Below, one piece after another: positions 46,001-55,653 of a stretch of DNA of 64,000 bases; the stretch's first letter is position 1, and every line of letters begins with the position of its first letter. The notes under the pieces are model-generated. The model ran no database searches. It was not told the origin of the DNA and worked only from the letters and a program-made list of their open reading frames with translations. The stretch is from Hericium rajendrae (lineage: Eukaryota > Basidiomycota > Agaricomycetes > Russulales > Hericiaceae). The DNA is taken from positions 3,038,001-3,102,000 of the forward strand of contig CM065882.1 of NCBI GenBank assembly GCA_033439255.1. The letters are read 5' to 3'. The position numbers and the translations under genes are program-made.

Positions 46001-48449
46001 CTGCGTAGAACTCGATTCGGGACAAACGTACCTGAAGGAACCTCAAAGGAACAACGCCTCAGAAGGTCACAAGGGGGAAACAGACTTAGAAAGAAAAACG
46101 GACAAAGTAGGAGACACAAACGTACACTGCAGCAACAGCGACGATGACGACGACTCGGAGTCAAGCTGGATCCTAGTTGAAGGTATAAATAAGGGCGGCG
46201 AACCGTCTAAAAATCTTCACTCCCCAGAATCAGCCTCCCCGAACTCTCTAAGCCTTGAATCCACTCACCCATCCAAATTTCATCCCTTGGCTGACAACGA
46301 CGCTATCAGCCTCATGTCTCTGCCATACGCACCCGCTCCACAGCTTCGAAGCATCCTGCGAGGTGAAGCTATTAGTCCCAGATCGCCCGAAGAAATACTC
46401 ACCGACGCGATAGACTTTGACGAAGCCGGCGTAGACCATCACGATCTTCGCAGCATCTTGAATCGCGCCCTCCGTAACTACCCGGAGCTCCAAGAAGGGG
46501 GTCATATGCACAACATAACCTTTGCTTCTCAGAACGTAGCTATCGCTGGACAGGGTTCAGACGCTGGATGGGAATGTCTCGACTTGGTAATGATGGGCGC
46601 GGAAATAATGGATCACAACCAACAGACCGGAGTCGACCATCGGATGCCCGGACTAATCCACGTTGTCGCCCGCACCTATCGAGTTCCGTGGCGCATGAGC
46701 CCTCCATCCGAAGACTCCGAGTCTGACTCCGAACGAGACGGCCCGAACCGCGGCGAGCGCCCTCCTAACGGTGCCACCTCAACCCTCTTATCATCGCCAA
46801 CACCTCCTAGCCTTCCGTCGCCTCCTACGACGGACGATACGTCCTCCGACCAGCCCCCCATATCACCTCTGGCTCTCTCCTTCGACGCAATCCTTGCCGC
46901 CGCCGATCCGGCTCTGTACCAAGAGCACCCACGTCTCGCACAGCTCCCCGCACCCACATCAGTCTTGCTCCCGAACCATCCCTCTCCCGTCCCGATTACC
47001 GACCCTCGCCGCCTTCTCTCCGACCACGAATCTAGGCAGAACCACAGCCCAGTTCCGAAAACCGAAGAGGAAGAGGAAAGCGCCGTTGAGGAAAGAACGT
47101 GCGAGGAAGGGGAAGGACCTACCGAACACGAGTCATCTTCGAGGTGCGAGTTTCGTCGTGTTATGGGAAGCTCGCCCTCCTCATCCATCCCGTCGTTGGA
47201 ATCCCTTAGTGACGAAGAAGAAGAAGTCGGCCTGGACGTCGGGCTGCTTAGCCGCACCATGAACCTGATACGCGCTGAGGTCATGCGAATGGTTATCGGA
47301 GCTTACGAAGAAGTTGGGGCCAGGATTCCGGCACCAGCTTCGGAGGCTCACGGCGACGCAATCCTCGCCATGCTCTCATCCACGACGATGCACGACCTTC
47401 GAATGGCCATGGGTACAGACCCAAGGGAAGCAGGAGAAGATGACGCCCCTCGACCTATCAATCAGGTTTTCAGCGCGTTCGTTGGCATACCCCTGACCAG
47501 CACTCCGTTTACGAAGCCAGTGCCTTGCGCAGGCCTCCTGGAACGTTCTCGTCGTCCCAAGGGACTCTCTCACGCTTCTAGTTCATGCTCCGAGATGATG
47601 ATCGATGAACCCCAGCGCGGACGAACGATTAAGCGCGAAGAACAGATGATTCCTCGCGACGACGGGGACTCAATCTTTCGCGACGAGGAAGGTTCCTCCT
47701 TGTCTCATCGAATCCTCTCCGATCACGCAAAGCGCATGAGTGACGACAGAGTCGCGCCACCCGATTGGACCGACCTTCAGCCCAAGCTGTTCCCGAATAT
47801 GCCGGACGTTGGGCATTTCATCATGCCCCTCGTTCATAACGGCGGCATGGAACTGCGTCGCCTTGTCTACCCCCACTCGTACCTAGGTCTCAAACCCGGC
47901 GGCCCCATCTCGAACGAAATCAAGGCGAGCGTTCTGAAGCCCGGCGTTCCTTTGCTCGCCCAGGACCCGTTCGCAGCGTCGTCGATCGGTGTATACTCGC
48001 ACGTCCGACAGGTCACGGAAACCTTTACGTTGATCCTGCGGGACAACATCAGTTTCATACGTCGGTTTCCGCAGCGCGCTAATACCGAAATTATGCAGGC
48101 TATCAGCAACCCTGCTATTGGAGCAATCCGTCGCTATGCGACCCTGGACCCTACCCTGCTCATCAATCCCTTTCTTAGACAGTCCGAGGCTCGATTTCTC
48201 GTTGCCGTTGCTGACTTATTTCGAGTCCAGGGACGTCTTTCGTACGCTGATGCCGTGCTTGAAGTGCTTACGGCACACTTTGGAGACGATGCTATTATCG
48301 CCCAGGTCATCAACTCGGGGGTCGTCGACGGCCTTCAGGTGCCAATCCGCGTTAAGTTGCATGACCGCGAATTTGACGAATGGTCGGCCATCGTCGACGA
48401 GTACCTCCTCGATGAGCGCGTTAACTATGAGTCTCGCATCTCGGCCTGA
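43095..48449 (+). CDS. E2 Gag-protease polyprotein with long unassigned C-terminal region
   Basis: A single frame of 1784 codons starting MNQNAVPGVIRSVL. The N-terminal part is a capsid-like domain (KFRGEFNYVEKFLTQYEQLCREN, FIEGLESYRNWDWNQFRNDLLKYYDADLY), followed by an acidic/basic segment, a CCHC knuckle CYGCGEKGHGMNMC (residues 388-401) and a retropepsin with IIDTGSQLNIV (catalytic Asp about 791) and DLLLGRPW. About 900 further codons follow before the frame ends at TGA 48447-48449. They include acidic, disordered stretches and a better-folded-looking end (TLILRDNISFIRRFPQRANTE onwards) that I cannot assign. Polymerase functions are in the +1 frame and need a shift near the end. The ATG chosen is the first after the leader. 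Confidence 0.85.
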   Translation: MNQNAVPGVIRSVLTMPLAGTKNAPVKFRGEFNYVEKFLTQYEQLCRENNVVNNEERCSTITRYCSRNVTEFIEGLESYRNWDWNQFRNDLLKYYDADLYSQRFKRKDLENYTNKTKYRKIGNLASWKKYNRGFVKIAGWLLQKGKISQREHDTFFWYGIGRDLRSIIEGMFLTSHPNQDRGVPYDMGTVGAIAETILTRNRFDDIMEGSSGDDDTDWSGDDESEEDDSTDEDARLHDRRNRKKKDKRGRKKAVPRKKHVRYADDEEIETKAYPSGTPPPRRQAAMSQESIEDLVQQLSRLDIADPQYAMVYYRALCLDKRIKEVMPAPVVRGQATAQASTGQGRPRPPTPPPRSSWNRDPPPHIGNTATSSAGNVTFPPNTREEFICYGCGEKGHGMNMCRKIEDQVKQGLLGRDAQGRYTHGNGAVIRRYRGESIIEGAARERSEQKGPTSSANIQHANLVHIHQYEESEKYESQNDESDDSEDELEVYLMAGDTDDSEEEYLVYPAERTPKKMTTARRQIFDGVYPPKRSAPGIRKVGKENVPLGINIPRAVQAQRIPGEKVGHPRTNPDRESKETPSKRPLETIRPETTGMRTRSASQQGDTPMEQRDTNQTPGNDENITERARRAIRRNPPLNSPRAPSPTPNEPIREQLPVDTREAVFDPLDDDAIMEDASIDKKVVRSSKKKEDIYEKEAHRRSVPRKSAITVDPATVLGQMLRTPVQLTIGDVLGSSKELQNILSDNMRKRNQSATASVEKKAVVHSAFRPPRGPLIKIPFEIRGRTVTGIIDTGSQLNIVSRDTWRKKIRLPVDLLQTVEMHDANGGAEKLTGLVRDVPLNFGGTLTQADLYLGEHVPFDLLLGRPWQRGNFVTIDERADGTYLVFKDPENADRALWEVLVEDGTSEKGYLQPRDHAGVEIVQTYLIEGVDQGKNTSEGHEGRATEHSFRNQEALIGAGTAEEEHFQMISCVELDSGQTYLKEPQRNNASEGHKGETDLERKTDKVGDTNVHCSNSDDDDDSESSWILVEGINKGGEPSKNLHSPESASPNSLSLESTHPSKFHPLADNDAISLMSLPYAPAPQLRSILRGEAISPRSPEEILTDAIDFDEAGVDHHDLRSILNRALRNYPELQEGGHMHNITFASQNVAIAGQGSDAGWECLDLVMMGAEIMDHNQQTGVDHRMPGLIHVVARTYRVPWRMSPPSEDSESDSERDGPNRGERPPNGATSTLLSSPTPPSLPSPPTTDDTSSDQPPISPLALSFDAILAAADPALYQEHPRLAQLPAPTSVLLPNHPSPVPITDPRRLLSDHESRQNHSPVPKTEEEEESAVEERTCEEGEGPTEHESSSRCEFRRVMGSSPSSSIPSLESLSDEEEEVGLDVGLLSRTMNLIRAEVMRMVIGAYEEVGARIPAPASEAHGDAILAMLSSTTMHDLRMAMGTDPREAGEDDAPRPINQVFSAFVGIPLTSTPFTKPVPCAGLLERSRRPKGLSHASSSCSEMMIDEPQRGRTIKREEQMIPRDDGDSIFRDEEGSSLSHRILSDHAKRMSDDRVAPPDWTDLQPKLFPNMPDVGHFIMPLVHNGGMELRRLVYPHSYLGLKPGGPISNEIKASVLKPGVPLLAQDPFAASSIGVYSHVRQVTETFTLILRDNISFIRRFPQRANTEIMQAISNPAIGAIRRYATLDPTLLINPFLRQSEARFLVAVADLFRVQGRLSYADAVLEVLTAHFGDDAIIAQVINSGVVDGLQVPIRVKLHDREFDEWSAIVDEYLLDERVNYESRISA

Positions 48450-48450
48450 G
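48441..48450 (+). promoter_or_regulatory. Candidate +1 translational frameshift site of E2
   Basis: The Gag-protease frame ends TCG GCC TGA G. Reading one base later gives CCT GAG, which is in the polymerase frame (RPEVRLTIYPRN). A slip of the GCC-decoding tRNA to CCU while the UGA is slow would give Gag-Pol fusion. The polymerase frame is open from 48118, so the shift could occur elsewhere in 48118-48449; this end is the simplest site. Confidence 0.5.
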
Positions 48451-51400
48451 GTACGCCTCACTATTTATCCTCGGAACTTGCGATCTAAGTTCCCCGCGGA
48501 CCCTAGCCTCTTGGACCCCCAACACTATGCATCCCTTTCCTTCCTTGTCGCTAAACGACGAACCGAACTCTTTTGTGGTGCTATGCGAGCGCCGAACATT
48601 ACTGTACATTTTCTCGAAAAACCGAAAAACCACCACGTCTACACCTACTTGAAAACCCATCACTCGCAGCTACCCGATCTTAATGACCTGTCATGTCGCG
48701 CCCCTGTACCCACTTTCCCCGTCTGCGTTACTGCCCTTGGCCTCCTTGATTTGTTCGACTCGTTTACCATACGCCTCGCACCCCCTATTACTAATTCGGA
48801 AAACCCATTTCAGACCCGTTTCGTATCCTTACTTGCTCATTATTCGCTTTTCTCATATGCTGCCCTTACTACTTTCCCTTCTTATCCTGGGGAACATTCC
48901 CTGATATCGGCTTCTGTTCTGTCCCACCATTCCCTCGACTATGACCGCACCCTTGCGGTAACCAATGGAGTTTCTGTTCCTCTGGATAAACTGCGTACCC
49001 CAATGCCCACTTCGCATGCCTTGCCGGGCGCCTCGTGTTTCTTCGGATCAATTTCGACTTCTAAAAGTTCTCTCGGTTCTGACTTAAGCAAAACATCTCA
49101 TTGGCTCTACCGAACTATTTCGAGTGCCAAGTCGTTCACAATGTACAAACGAGTGGATAAGAAAATTAAGCCCGTGGCAGGACGATCTCCCGAGTCAGCA
49201 CGAGTTCACCGAAGGCGTCCAGAGGACCCGCTCCTGACTCTTCCACCTTTATCAATGCACCCGCCGAAATTCGAACCAAACGGTCGCATCACTCAGGAGC
49301 GGCTGGAAATTCTCGCAATAAACTCAGAAGGGTTCCTTTGGCCGGAGGAGGAGAAATTATTCGCACATATTATGGTGCTTAACCAGGAGTCCCTTGCCTT
49401 CGAAGAGACTCAACGAGGGACGCTCAAAGAATCCTACTTCACTCCGTACATCATTCCCACTGTTCCGCACACCCCTTGGGAATATCGAAACATCCCAATT
49501 CCACCTGGGATCAAAGACAAAGTCATTGCCCTCCTTAAAGAGAAGATCGCTGCTGGCATTTATGAGCCATCTCAGTCAGCATATCGCTCCCGATGGTTCT
49601 GTGTTCTTAAGAAAAATGGAAAGTTACGCATTGTCCATGACCTTCAGCCTTTAAACAAAGTAACCCTCCGTGATGCAGGAGTTCCCCCTATTCTGGATGA
49701 CTTCGTGGAGCCATTCGCCGGACGAGCATGCAACACAGTATTTGACCTATTTTGGGGATTTGATGCGCGAAAGGTACATCCCGATTGCCGCGACTTCACT
49801 GCATTCCTGACACCGCTGGGGCTTTTACGTATCACCTCTATGCCCATGGGTTTTACAAATTCTCCTGCGGAATTCCAGAACTGTATGGTTTTCATTCTCG
49901 CACCAGAAATACCGACCGTAGCCAACATCTTCATTGACGATCTTGCAGTCAGAGGACCCAAGACGGAATATCTTGATAAGGACGGAACGCCCGAGGTCTT
50001 GTTAGAAAATCCCGGAATACGCCGATTCATATGGGAACATGCCGTGGATGTGCATCGTGTTATGCATCGCATCAAGCATGCCGGAGCCACCTTTGCACCA
50101 AACAAAGTCCAGCTCTGTCGTCCCGAGGTTGTCATTTTAGGCCAAACATGCACGCAAGATGGACGAATCCCTGAGGATAAGAAAGTCTCCAAAATTCTGA
50201 ATTGGCCACCTCTCAAAACTCCGAAAGATGTACGTGGATTTTTGGGGTTATGCGGAACAGTCCGAATCTGGATCCCTGGTTATTCACAGATCATCCGCCC
50301 TCTTACGGAGCTTACCAGAAAGGAAGCAGAATTCATCTGGGATGAACGCCGCCAAAATGCCTTCGATCATCTGAAGGCACTCATCACGTCAGCCCCAGCC
50401 CTTCGTGGTATTGACTATACATCTCCAAACCCGATCATCTTGTCAGTTGACTCGAGCAAATATGCCGTCGGATTCATTCTATCACAACTAGATGATGAAG
50501 GGCGACGAAGACCAGCCCGATATGGGTCCCTTCCAATGAGTGAGGTGGAATCTCGGTATTCTCAGCCAAAATTGGAACTGTTTGGACTCTACCGAGCTTT
50601 GAAGCACTATAGCCTCTATCTTGTTGGGGCAAAGAATCTATATGTGGAAGTCGATGCCAAGTATATTAAGGGCATGCTGAATTCTCCCGACTTGCAACCT
50701 AATGCTGCAATCAACCGCTGGATCCAAGGAATTCTTATGTTTGACTTCACACTGGTGCACGTTCCAGGGATCAAATTCAAGGGACCAGATGCATTGTCAC
50801 GGCGTGAGTCCCCAGAAAATGAAGAATTAGAGTTTGATGAAGACTCATGGCTTGACAATATTGCCTTATTCGCTGCTATCAATGATCAGCACTTTCCAAA
50901 AGGACCGCTATTCGAGACCTTCCCATACCCATCAACCTTGTTGCCATCATATTTCTTTTCAGCCACAGTTCAACGGAACAAAGAGCTTGGAGAGATATTC
51001 AATTTTCTCAAAACTCTCGCATATCCTGATCATGTTCGAACAGTACAAGATGACCGACGATTCCTTCAGAAAGCATCACGGTTCTTCATCAAATCTGGAG
51101 TAATGTTCCGACGAAATGGTTCTAAGCCCCCACTCAAGGTCATCTTTGAAATAGACAACCGTGTTGAATTGCTCATCAAAGCACATGAGAAGCTCGGGCA
51201 TCGAGGAGAACAGGCGGTGTTTGAGACCCTCCGACTCCGCTTCTTCTGGCCTCACATGAGGCATGATGTTCGGCATCACGTACGATCATGTCATGAGTGC
51301 CAGATCCGAAGCTTAAAAAAATCAGTGCTTCCACCAACTATCTCTACTCCAGCTGCATTATGGACCAAGGTATATCTTGATCTCATGGATATGCCTGAAG

Positions 51401-52350
51401 TAGGTGGGAGCAAAGGGTTCAAATATATTGTCGCTGCCCGAGATGACTTATCGCGAGCCTCTGAAGGAAGGGCACTTCGCAACAAAGGATCAGCTGGAAT
51501 CGCACGGTTTCTCTGGGAACAGATCTACTGCCGATATGGGGCAGTCGGAGAAGTCATAACGGATAATGGAACCGAGTTCATGGGCGCATTTCGGGAGCTA
51601 ACCGAACAGATGGGAACGCCTCACGTCACCATATCTCCATACAATTCCCGTGCCAACGGAGTGGTTGAACGAGGACACTTCATCATACGTGAAGCAATTG
51701 TTAAGTCCTGTGCCGGTCGACTCTACCTTTGGCCAAAGAAAGTACATGCTGCCTTTTTTGCCGACCGAATCACTATCAGTCAAGTGACCGGATATTCTCC
51801 ATTCTATCTTCTTCATGGATACCATCCCATTCTGCCATTTGACCTTACAGAAGCATCATTCTTGGTCGAAGGATTCAAAACTGGAATGCCTCCGGAAGAT
51901 TTATTGGCTTTGAGAATGAGGCAGTTAGAAAAGCGCCTGCCCGATCTTGCCGAGGCTGCACTAACACTAAAGAAGCACCAACTAGGCTCCAAGGAGAAGT
52001 TTGAAAGGCGGTTTGCTCGCAAAATGCAGAAAGACCATTATGAGCCAGGCGAGCTTGTGCTCATTCGAAACTCACCTGTAGAAAAGAGCCTCGATCGCAA
52101 AGCAAAGCCTCGATACTTAGGACCGTACGTGGTAGATCGAAGGACAAGAGGTGGGTCATATGTTCTGAAAGAACTCAGTGGGGCATTTCTGCGAGACGCC
52201 ACGGCAGCATTTAGACTCCTGCCATACATTTCTAGGAACGGTTCTAGGCTCCCTAGACTGGCCCAAGAACTTGCCAAAATCACTGAAGGAGCCGAAGAAG
52301 AGCCACTGTCCAGTAGTGACAGCGGTGATGAAAATTTTGATGGTCAATGA
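48445..52350 (+). CDS. E2 Pol: reverse transcriptase, RNase H, integrase
   Basis: Continues from the Gag-protease frame after a +1 shift. After a linker to about 49100 comes reverse transcriptase with YRSRWFCVLKKNGKLRIVHDLQPLN, then the polymerase motif FIDD (about 49933-49941; YVDD in many relatives) and GFLGLCGTVRIWI. RNase H follows (ILSVDSSKYAVGFILSQ, QPKLELFGLYRALKHY). Integrase has the HHCC-type zinc finger (HEKLGHRGEQAVFETL ... CHECQIRS), then the D,D,E core (VYLDLMDMP, ITDNGTEF, NGVVERGHF). The tail has a GPY/F-type module (RYLGPYVV, SYVLKELSG). It ends GDENFDGQ at 52350. All motifs are intact, supporting activity. Confidence 0.9.
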   Translation, partial: PEVRLTIYPRNLRSKFPADPSLLDPQHYASLSFLVAKRRTELFCGAMRAPNITVHFLEKPKNHHVYTYLKTHHSQLPDLNDLSCRAPVPTFPVCVTALGLLDLFDSFTIRLAPPITNSENPFQTRFVSLLAHYSLFSYAALTTFPSYPGEHSLISASVLSHHSLDYDRTLAVTNGVSVPLDKLRTPMPTSHALPGASCFFGSISTSKSSLGSDLSKTSHWLYRTISSAKSFTMYKRVDKKIKPVAGRSPESARVHRRRPEDPLLTLPPLSMHPPKFEPNGRITQERLEILAINSEGFLWPEEEKLFAHIMVLNQESLAFEETQRGTLKESYFTPYIIPTVPHTPWEYRNIPIPPGIKDKVIALLKEKIAAGIYEPSQSAYRSRWFCVLKKNGKLRIVHDLQPLNKVTLRDAGVPPILDDFVEPFAGRACNTVFDLFWGFDARKVHPDCRDFTAFLTPLGLLRITSMPMGFTNSPAEFQNCMVFILAPEIPTVANIFIDDLAVRGPKTEYLDKDGTPEVLLENPGIRRFIWEHAVDVHRVMHRIKHAGATFAPNKVQLCRPEVVILGQTCTQDGRIPEDKKVSKILNWPPLKTPKDVRGFLGLCGTVRIWIPGYSQIIRPLTELTRKEAEFIWDERRQNAFDHLKALITSAPALRGIDYTSPNPIILSVDSSKYAVGFILSQLDDEGRRRPARYGSLPMSEVESRYSQPKLELFGLYRALKHYSLYLVGAKNLYVEVDAKYIKGMLNSPDLQPNAAINRWIQGILMFDFTLVHVPGIKFKGPDALSRRESPENEELEFDEDSWLDNIALFAAINDQHFPKGPLFETFPYPSTLLPSYFFSATVQRNKELGEIFNFLKTLAYPDHVRTVQDDRRFLQKASRFFIKSGVMFRRNGSKPPLKVIFEIDNRVELLIKAHEKLGHRGEQAVFETLRLRFFWPHMRHDVRHHVRSCHECQIRSLKKSVLPPTISTPAALWTKVYLDLMDMPEVGGSKGFKYIVAARDDLSRASEGRALRNKGSAGIARFLWEQIYCRYGAVGEVITDNGTEFMGAFRELTEQMGTPHVTISPYNSRANGVVERGHFIIREAIVKSCAGRLYLWPKKVHAAFFADRITISQVTGYSPFYLLHGYHPILPFDLTEASFLVEGFKTGMPPEDLLALRMRQLEKRLPDLAEAALTLKKHQLGSKEKFERRFARKMQKDHYEPGELVLIRNSPVEKSLDRKAKPRYLGPYVVDRRTRGGSYVLKELSGAFLRDATAAFRLLPYISRNGSRLPRLAQELAKITEGAEEEPLSSSDSGDENFDGQ

Positions 52351-52597
52351 GCCGACAACCGGGGACGGTTGTCATTCAAGTTCCCCGCGGATGTCACGCT
52401 CAAATCCGGTTCTGAGCGTAAACATGAACTTAGAGCGCCAAGTATGAACGTAATCTCTCAGAACTCGGTCAGATTATTCTAATAAGAATCTATCCTATTT
52501 ACGGTGAAACCCGTCCTTCTGCTAAACTCCTCCCCCCCACCAAAAACACCCTGTCTCTTATCTCAAAGGCCTTACATCCCCCTTCAACGCTATTCTC

Positions 52598-53860
52598 ATG
52601 CCTCGCTTTTCTCTTCCTCAATGGCTCGCAAACCTTCTTGGACGACCGACCTTACCTTCCCTTCGAGATATATCCTTTAACATCGAACACCATACTCTTC
52701 GTTATGCTACCGAGGATCGCCTTGACTTCTTTCTAGGTGATCGTGTTATGGTAGATCCCATTTACAGGCTGAGCGACAGAGATATACCCATGCCCATCGA
52801 GCCCATGCTTTGCAGCATGTCCGCAGCCCTCGAAGTATACGACCGAATGGAGCAGGTCATACGTGACAGGAGAGAGAGAGAGGGAGAGAAGATGCCAGAC
52901 ACACCCAAGCCGGTAGATTTCGACACTCGGTCCTTCATCACTGAATCTGTTCAGGTTCCTGAGGTCCCCTCTCCTGCTAGTAGCTGCGCCGCAGACGTCG
53001 CAGCTATCATAAAGACCATCCGTCCTCCCATACTCGCACCAGAAGGGTCCAGTGGTTCCTACGCTCCTGGCATCATCACTGTCTCAACCGCCAATGACAT
53101 CATCCCTCCCTTTTATCTTTGACAATTCCATAACTCTACCGGTAAAGTCTGGGCGGTGTCTGATCCATCTATCCCTATCAACTTCTTCACCGCATGCCTG
53201 ATTCAGGGAAATTACCATCTACCCTGGTTCTGCGTCATCAAGCCCCTCAGGACGGTGTGCATGGGCCAGATCGTACTCGTCACCTCTGACCGAGAAGGTG
53301 TTTGTGTCGTTGGAAGGGTTACCGAACTACTGGAGACATCGTTCTCATGGTTTACCTGGAAGCTGACCCGTATCAGTACCATCGACGACACCAACCCAGA
53401 CTGGGGAATGCCTTCGGCTGTTCCTAATCCCACTTCGACTTATGGGTCAGGGACCATCACTATGCTCGTTCCTCGGATTTGGTCAGATGCTGGAAAGGGC
53501 AAGAGAGCTCGAGGGATGGCAAGAAAAGGAGTTCACATCAGAGATCGGCTCATGCCATTCGACCCATACGACCTGGTGCACGCTGTCTACGAGGAGGGTA
53601 CGTTCGCTCGACATTTTATCCCCTATCACCCATCAATCTTCGACACTATTCGACAAGGACGTGAGCGAAAGCGGACCGAGATTCTAGGCGGAAGGACACG
53701 GTTCTACGTTGATGCCATGGAGTGGGCACGAACAGAGGTACCCAGGACCGAATACCATCCAATGATAGGCGATCCATTCTCCTTCGAGGTCGAGTATCAC
53801 GCTCCTCAATCTCCCTCCCAGTGTGAGCTCTGCACGTCTCAGCCCTCTCAGGCTGAGTAA
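52598..53860 (+). CDS. LTR-encoded unrecognised protein (right LTR copy), one in-frame TGA
   Basis: Same frame as 40647-41909, including the TGA at 53120-53122. The only protein change seen is the last residue, Glu instead of Lys. In this 3' LTR position the frame would lie in the 3' part of the genomic RNA. Confidence 0.55.
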
Positions 53861-54198
53861 GAATGTCCCTCAAGGACGTTGGAGGTCGGAAGCATGAAGA
53901 AGTTCATGGAATATCGCTGAGTAAACATATTCCTCGGTATTCTGTACCTTTCTCTGAACTTACGATCACAAGGGGTCAACATAGTTCTGGACTATTCTGC
54001 ATGCTTCTTTCAGATTCCTCATCCTTCTTTTGCTGCTTACTCATTCCACATTTTTCCAAGGCGCAGCCTTACTTTTGAAATTCCGTCCGTACAGCCGTCG
54101 TTTGAATCACCATCCTGGGGTTAATGTTCTCGTAGTTATGCTGAAATGTCTCTTTCTTGATCCATACCTTACTTACACACAGCCTCGGTATCTCTTTG

Positions 54199-54207
54199 TA
54201 TAAATAG
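54199..54207 (+). promoter_or_regulatory. E2 LTR TATA box (right)
   Basis: TATAAATAG, equivalent to the left-LTR box. Transcription from here would read out into the E1 LTR remnant and the core of CATC copy A. Confidence 0.55.
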
Positions 54208-54654
54208 CTGGCCATTTGGAGCCTCAGAATATTCATATTCCCCTTTGTCCAAAGAAGTCTGACCATCAGAAACTCACTGTCTGAAATCCCAAAGTCCGTC
54301 TGTCGGCCACACTGAACGCCTGCCCATCACGTCCATCACGCTGTCCACGCTGTCCACGCTGTCCACACTGTCCACACTGTCCACGCCGTCTACTGTCCCG
54401 AAGTCTGTCTGTCAGCCACTCTGTTTGCCGAATCCACATCTGCCCATCACGACTTTGAGCCTGCATCAGAGCCTAGTTGCAGTCACTCTCTTCTTTCGCC
54501 ATCTCACCATACACATTGACGTGTTGCCTAAATTCCTGGTCACATCGGATCGTCATCAGTCAGAGAGAAACCCCAAACGAACAACTAGGCGTTCCTGGAA
54601 AAATACCCAGAAAACCCGGACACACCTAGGTCGGAAACACATTTCCGCGTGACA

Positions 54655-55149
54655 CCGAGACCGCCAAGGGCGAGTTTCTTACTTGTATGGTAGACAGAGT
54701 CCCAGCTTCGAATAGAACCCCCCAGTGCACCTTTCCCCCTCAGAGCTCAGACCACAGAAGTCTCTCTCACTGTTGTTCTCATCGTTCTCCAGACTTTAGA
54801 CAAGTCCGCCCTCTTTAGGCCAGTCCGCCCGCAGTGTCGTTCGTCAGATTCAGTCATATCAGCCGCTTTTCAGTCCTTTTCTCTAGGATTAGTCCGTCGT
54901 ACCGGAGACCCGTGTGTCTCGTCGTTCTCCTTGTCATTCTACAGCCGTTCCTCATCCTTTCCAGCCGCTTATCACCAGATCGCCTCAGACTCGCCCTTAG
55001 CGAACCGGTCACTCCATTGTACCTGCTGCAGTGACCCTCAGCTGCCCTCACCTCACTCCTCACTTGAGATACTTGGTCCCCTCGCACCCCCCGGTACTCT
55101 GTTGGTTTTGGTTTTGGCTGCCGCCTCCATTCCCAGGGTCCACACATCA
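54655..55149 (+). repeat. E1 right LTR, second part
   Basis: Resumes the E1 LTR at CCGAGACCGCC and ends CACACATCA, matching 36563. The GC-rich core of CATC copy A resumes at once with GCGT. Confidence 0.9.
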
Positions 55150-55623
55150 GCGTGCATAGACCAGCACGCGCTGGCAGTCATCTGTGGCCATGCATGTGCC
55201 GTCACCGGTATGCGTGGCCTTGCGCACGCAGACGGGGATGTGCATGACCATCCGCATCGTGCGCCGTGCGGTCACCTGCGACCGCGGCCATGCAGTCGCC
55301 GCCGGGCATGGCCCCGCATGCACAGGAGAGGCCGTGCTTGGCCGCCCGCACACTGGCAGGATCGTGCGCGGCTGCCCACACCGTGCGTGCGTGCGTGCGC
55401 TGATGCGGTCGTCCTCGGCCGTGCGCATGCAGTCGCCAGCGTGCATGGCCCCGCTCGTGCAAGGGCCGTGTGCATGCAACCGGGCGCATGTAGGCGGGGA
55501 CGCACGTCGGACTGCGCATGGAGACATGGGCGTGGGCGTAGGCATAGCATGGGCGTGCAGCGGCGTGGGGCACGGGCGTGGTGGTGTGGTGGAGGGCGAG
55601 AAGGGGTCGTACGACGTTTGGCC

Positions 55624-55653
55624 GAGTCTCGTTGCTACGGCAACGAGACTCGA
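55624..55653 (+). other. Extra perfect hairpin in copy A
   Basis: Inverted repeat CGAGTCTCGTTGC / GCAACGAGACTCG with a TACG loop, 13-bp arms, about 90 bases before the conserved hairpin. Its sequence resembles a variant of the latter. Not seen in copies B or C. Confidence 0.8.

Larger units (their letters stand above)
40441..54654 (+). mobile_element. Ty3/gypsy retrotransposon E2, young and autonomous-looking
   Basis: A 14.2-kb element with LTRs 40441-42705 and 52392-54654, starting TGTCACGC and ending GCG(A/T)GACA. It is inserted in the E1 right LTR; flanks TCGA (left) and CCGA (right) are a 4-bp target duplication with one change. The LTRs differ at very few positions (a 2-bp CT/TC-type gap near 42144, an A/G at the end of the LTR frame, T/A near the 3' end), so insertion is recent. 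Internal order is PBS, Gag-protease frame, then reverse transcriptase, RNase H and integrase with a GPY/F-type tail, which is Ty3/gypsy order. Long frames are uninterrupted, so it may be active. Confidence 0.93.
52392..54654 (+). repeat. E2 right LTR (2263 bp)
   Basis: Nearly identical to the left LTR and ends GCGTGACA, the exact complement of the TGTCACGC start. It is two bases shorter because of CCGTCG versus CCTCGTCG at about 54096. No clear polypurine tract precedes it. Confidence 0.95.
35743..55149 (+). mobile_element. LTR retrotransposon E1, gag-only (TR-GAG type), split by E2
   Basis: Left LTR 35743-36563 and right LTR 40111-40440 plus 54655-55149 are about 821 bp each, starting TGATATGCC and ending CACACATCA. 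A GCGT duplication flanks the element (35739-35742 and 55150-55153), inside the GC-rich core of CATC copy A. The element has a PBS, a gag-like frame with a CCHC knuckle and a polypurine tract, but the 3.5-kb internal region has no protease, reverse transcriptase or integrase. It is thus non-autonomous. Its PBS is identical over 20 bases to that of the autonomous E2, which could supply enzymes. E2 sits inside the right LTR. Confidence 0.85.

Noticed and set aside
48118-48441. Start of E2 Pol at the ATG at 48118
   Set aside because: That stretch overlaps the end of the Gag-protease frame, which has the better protein pattern there; Pol is more likely entered by a +1 shift near 48445.
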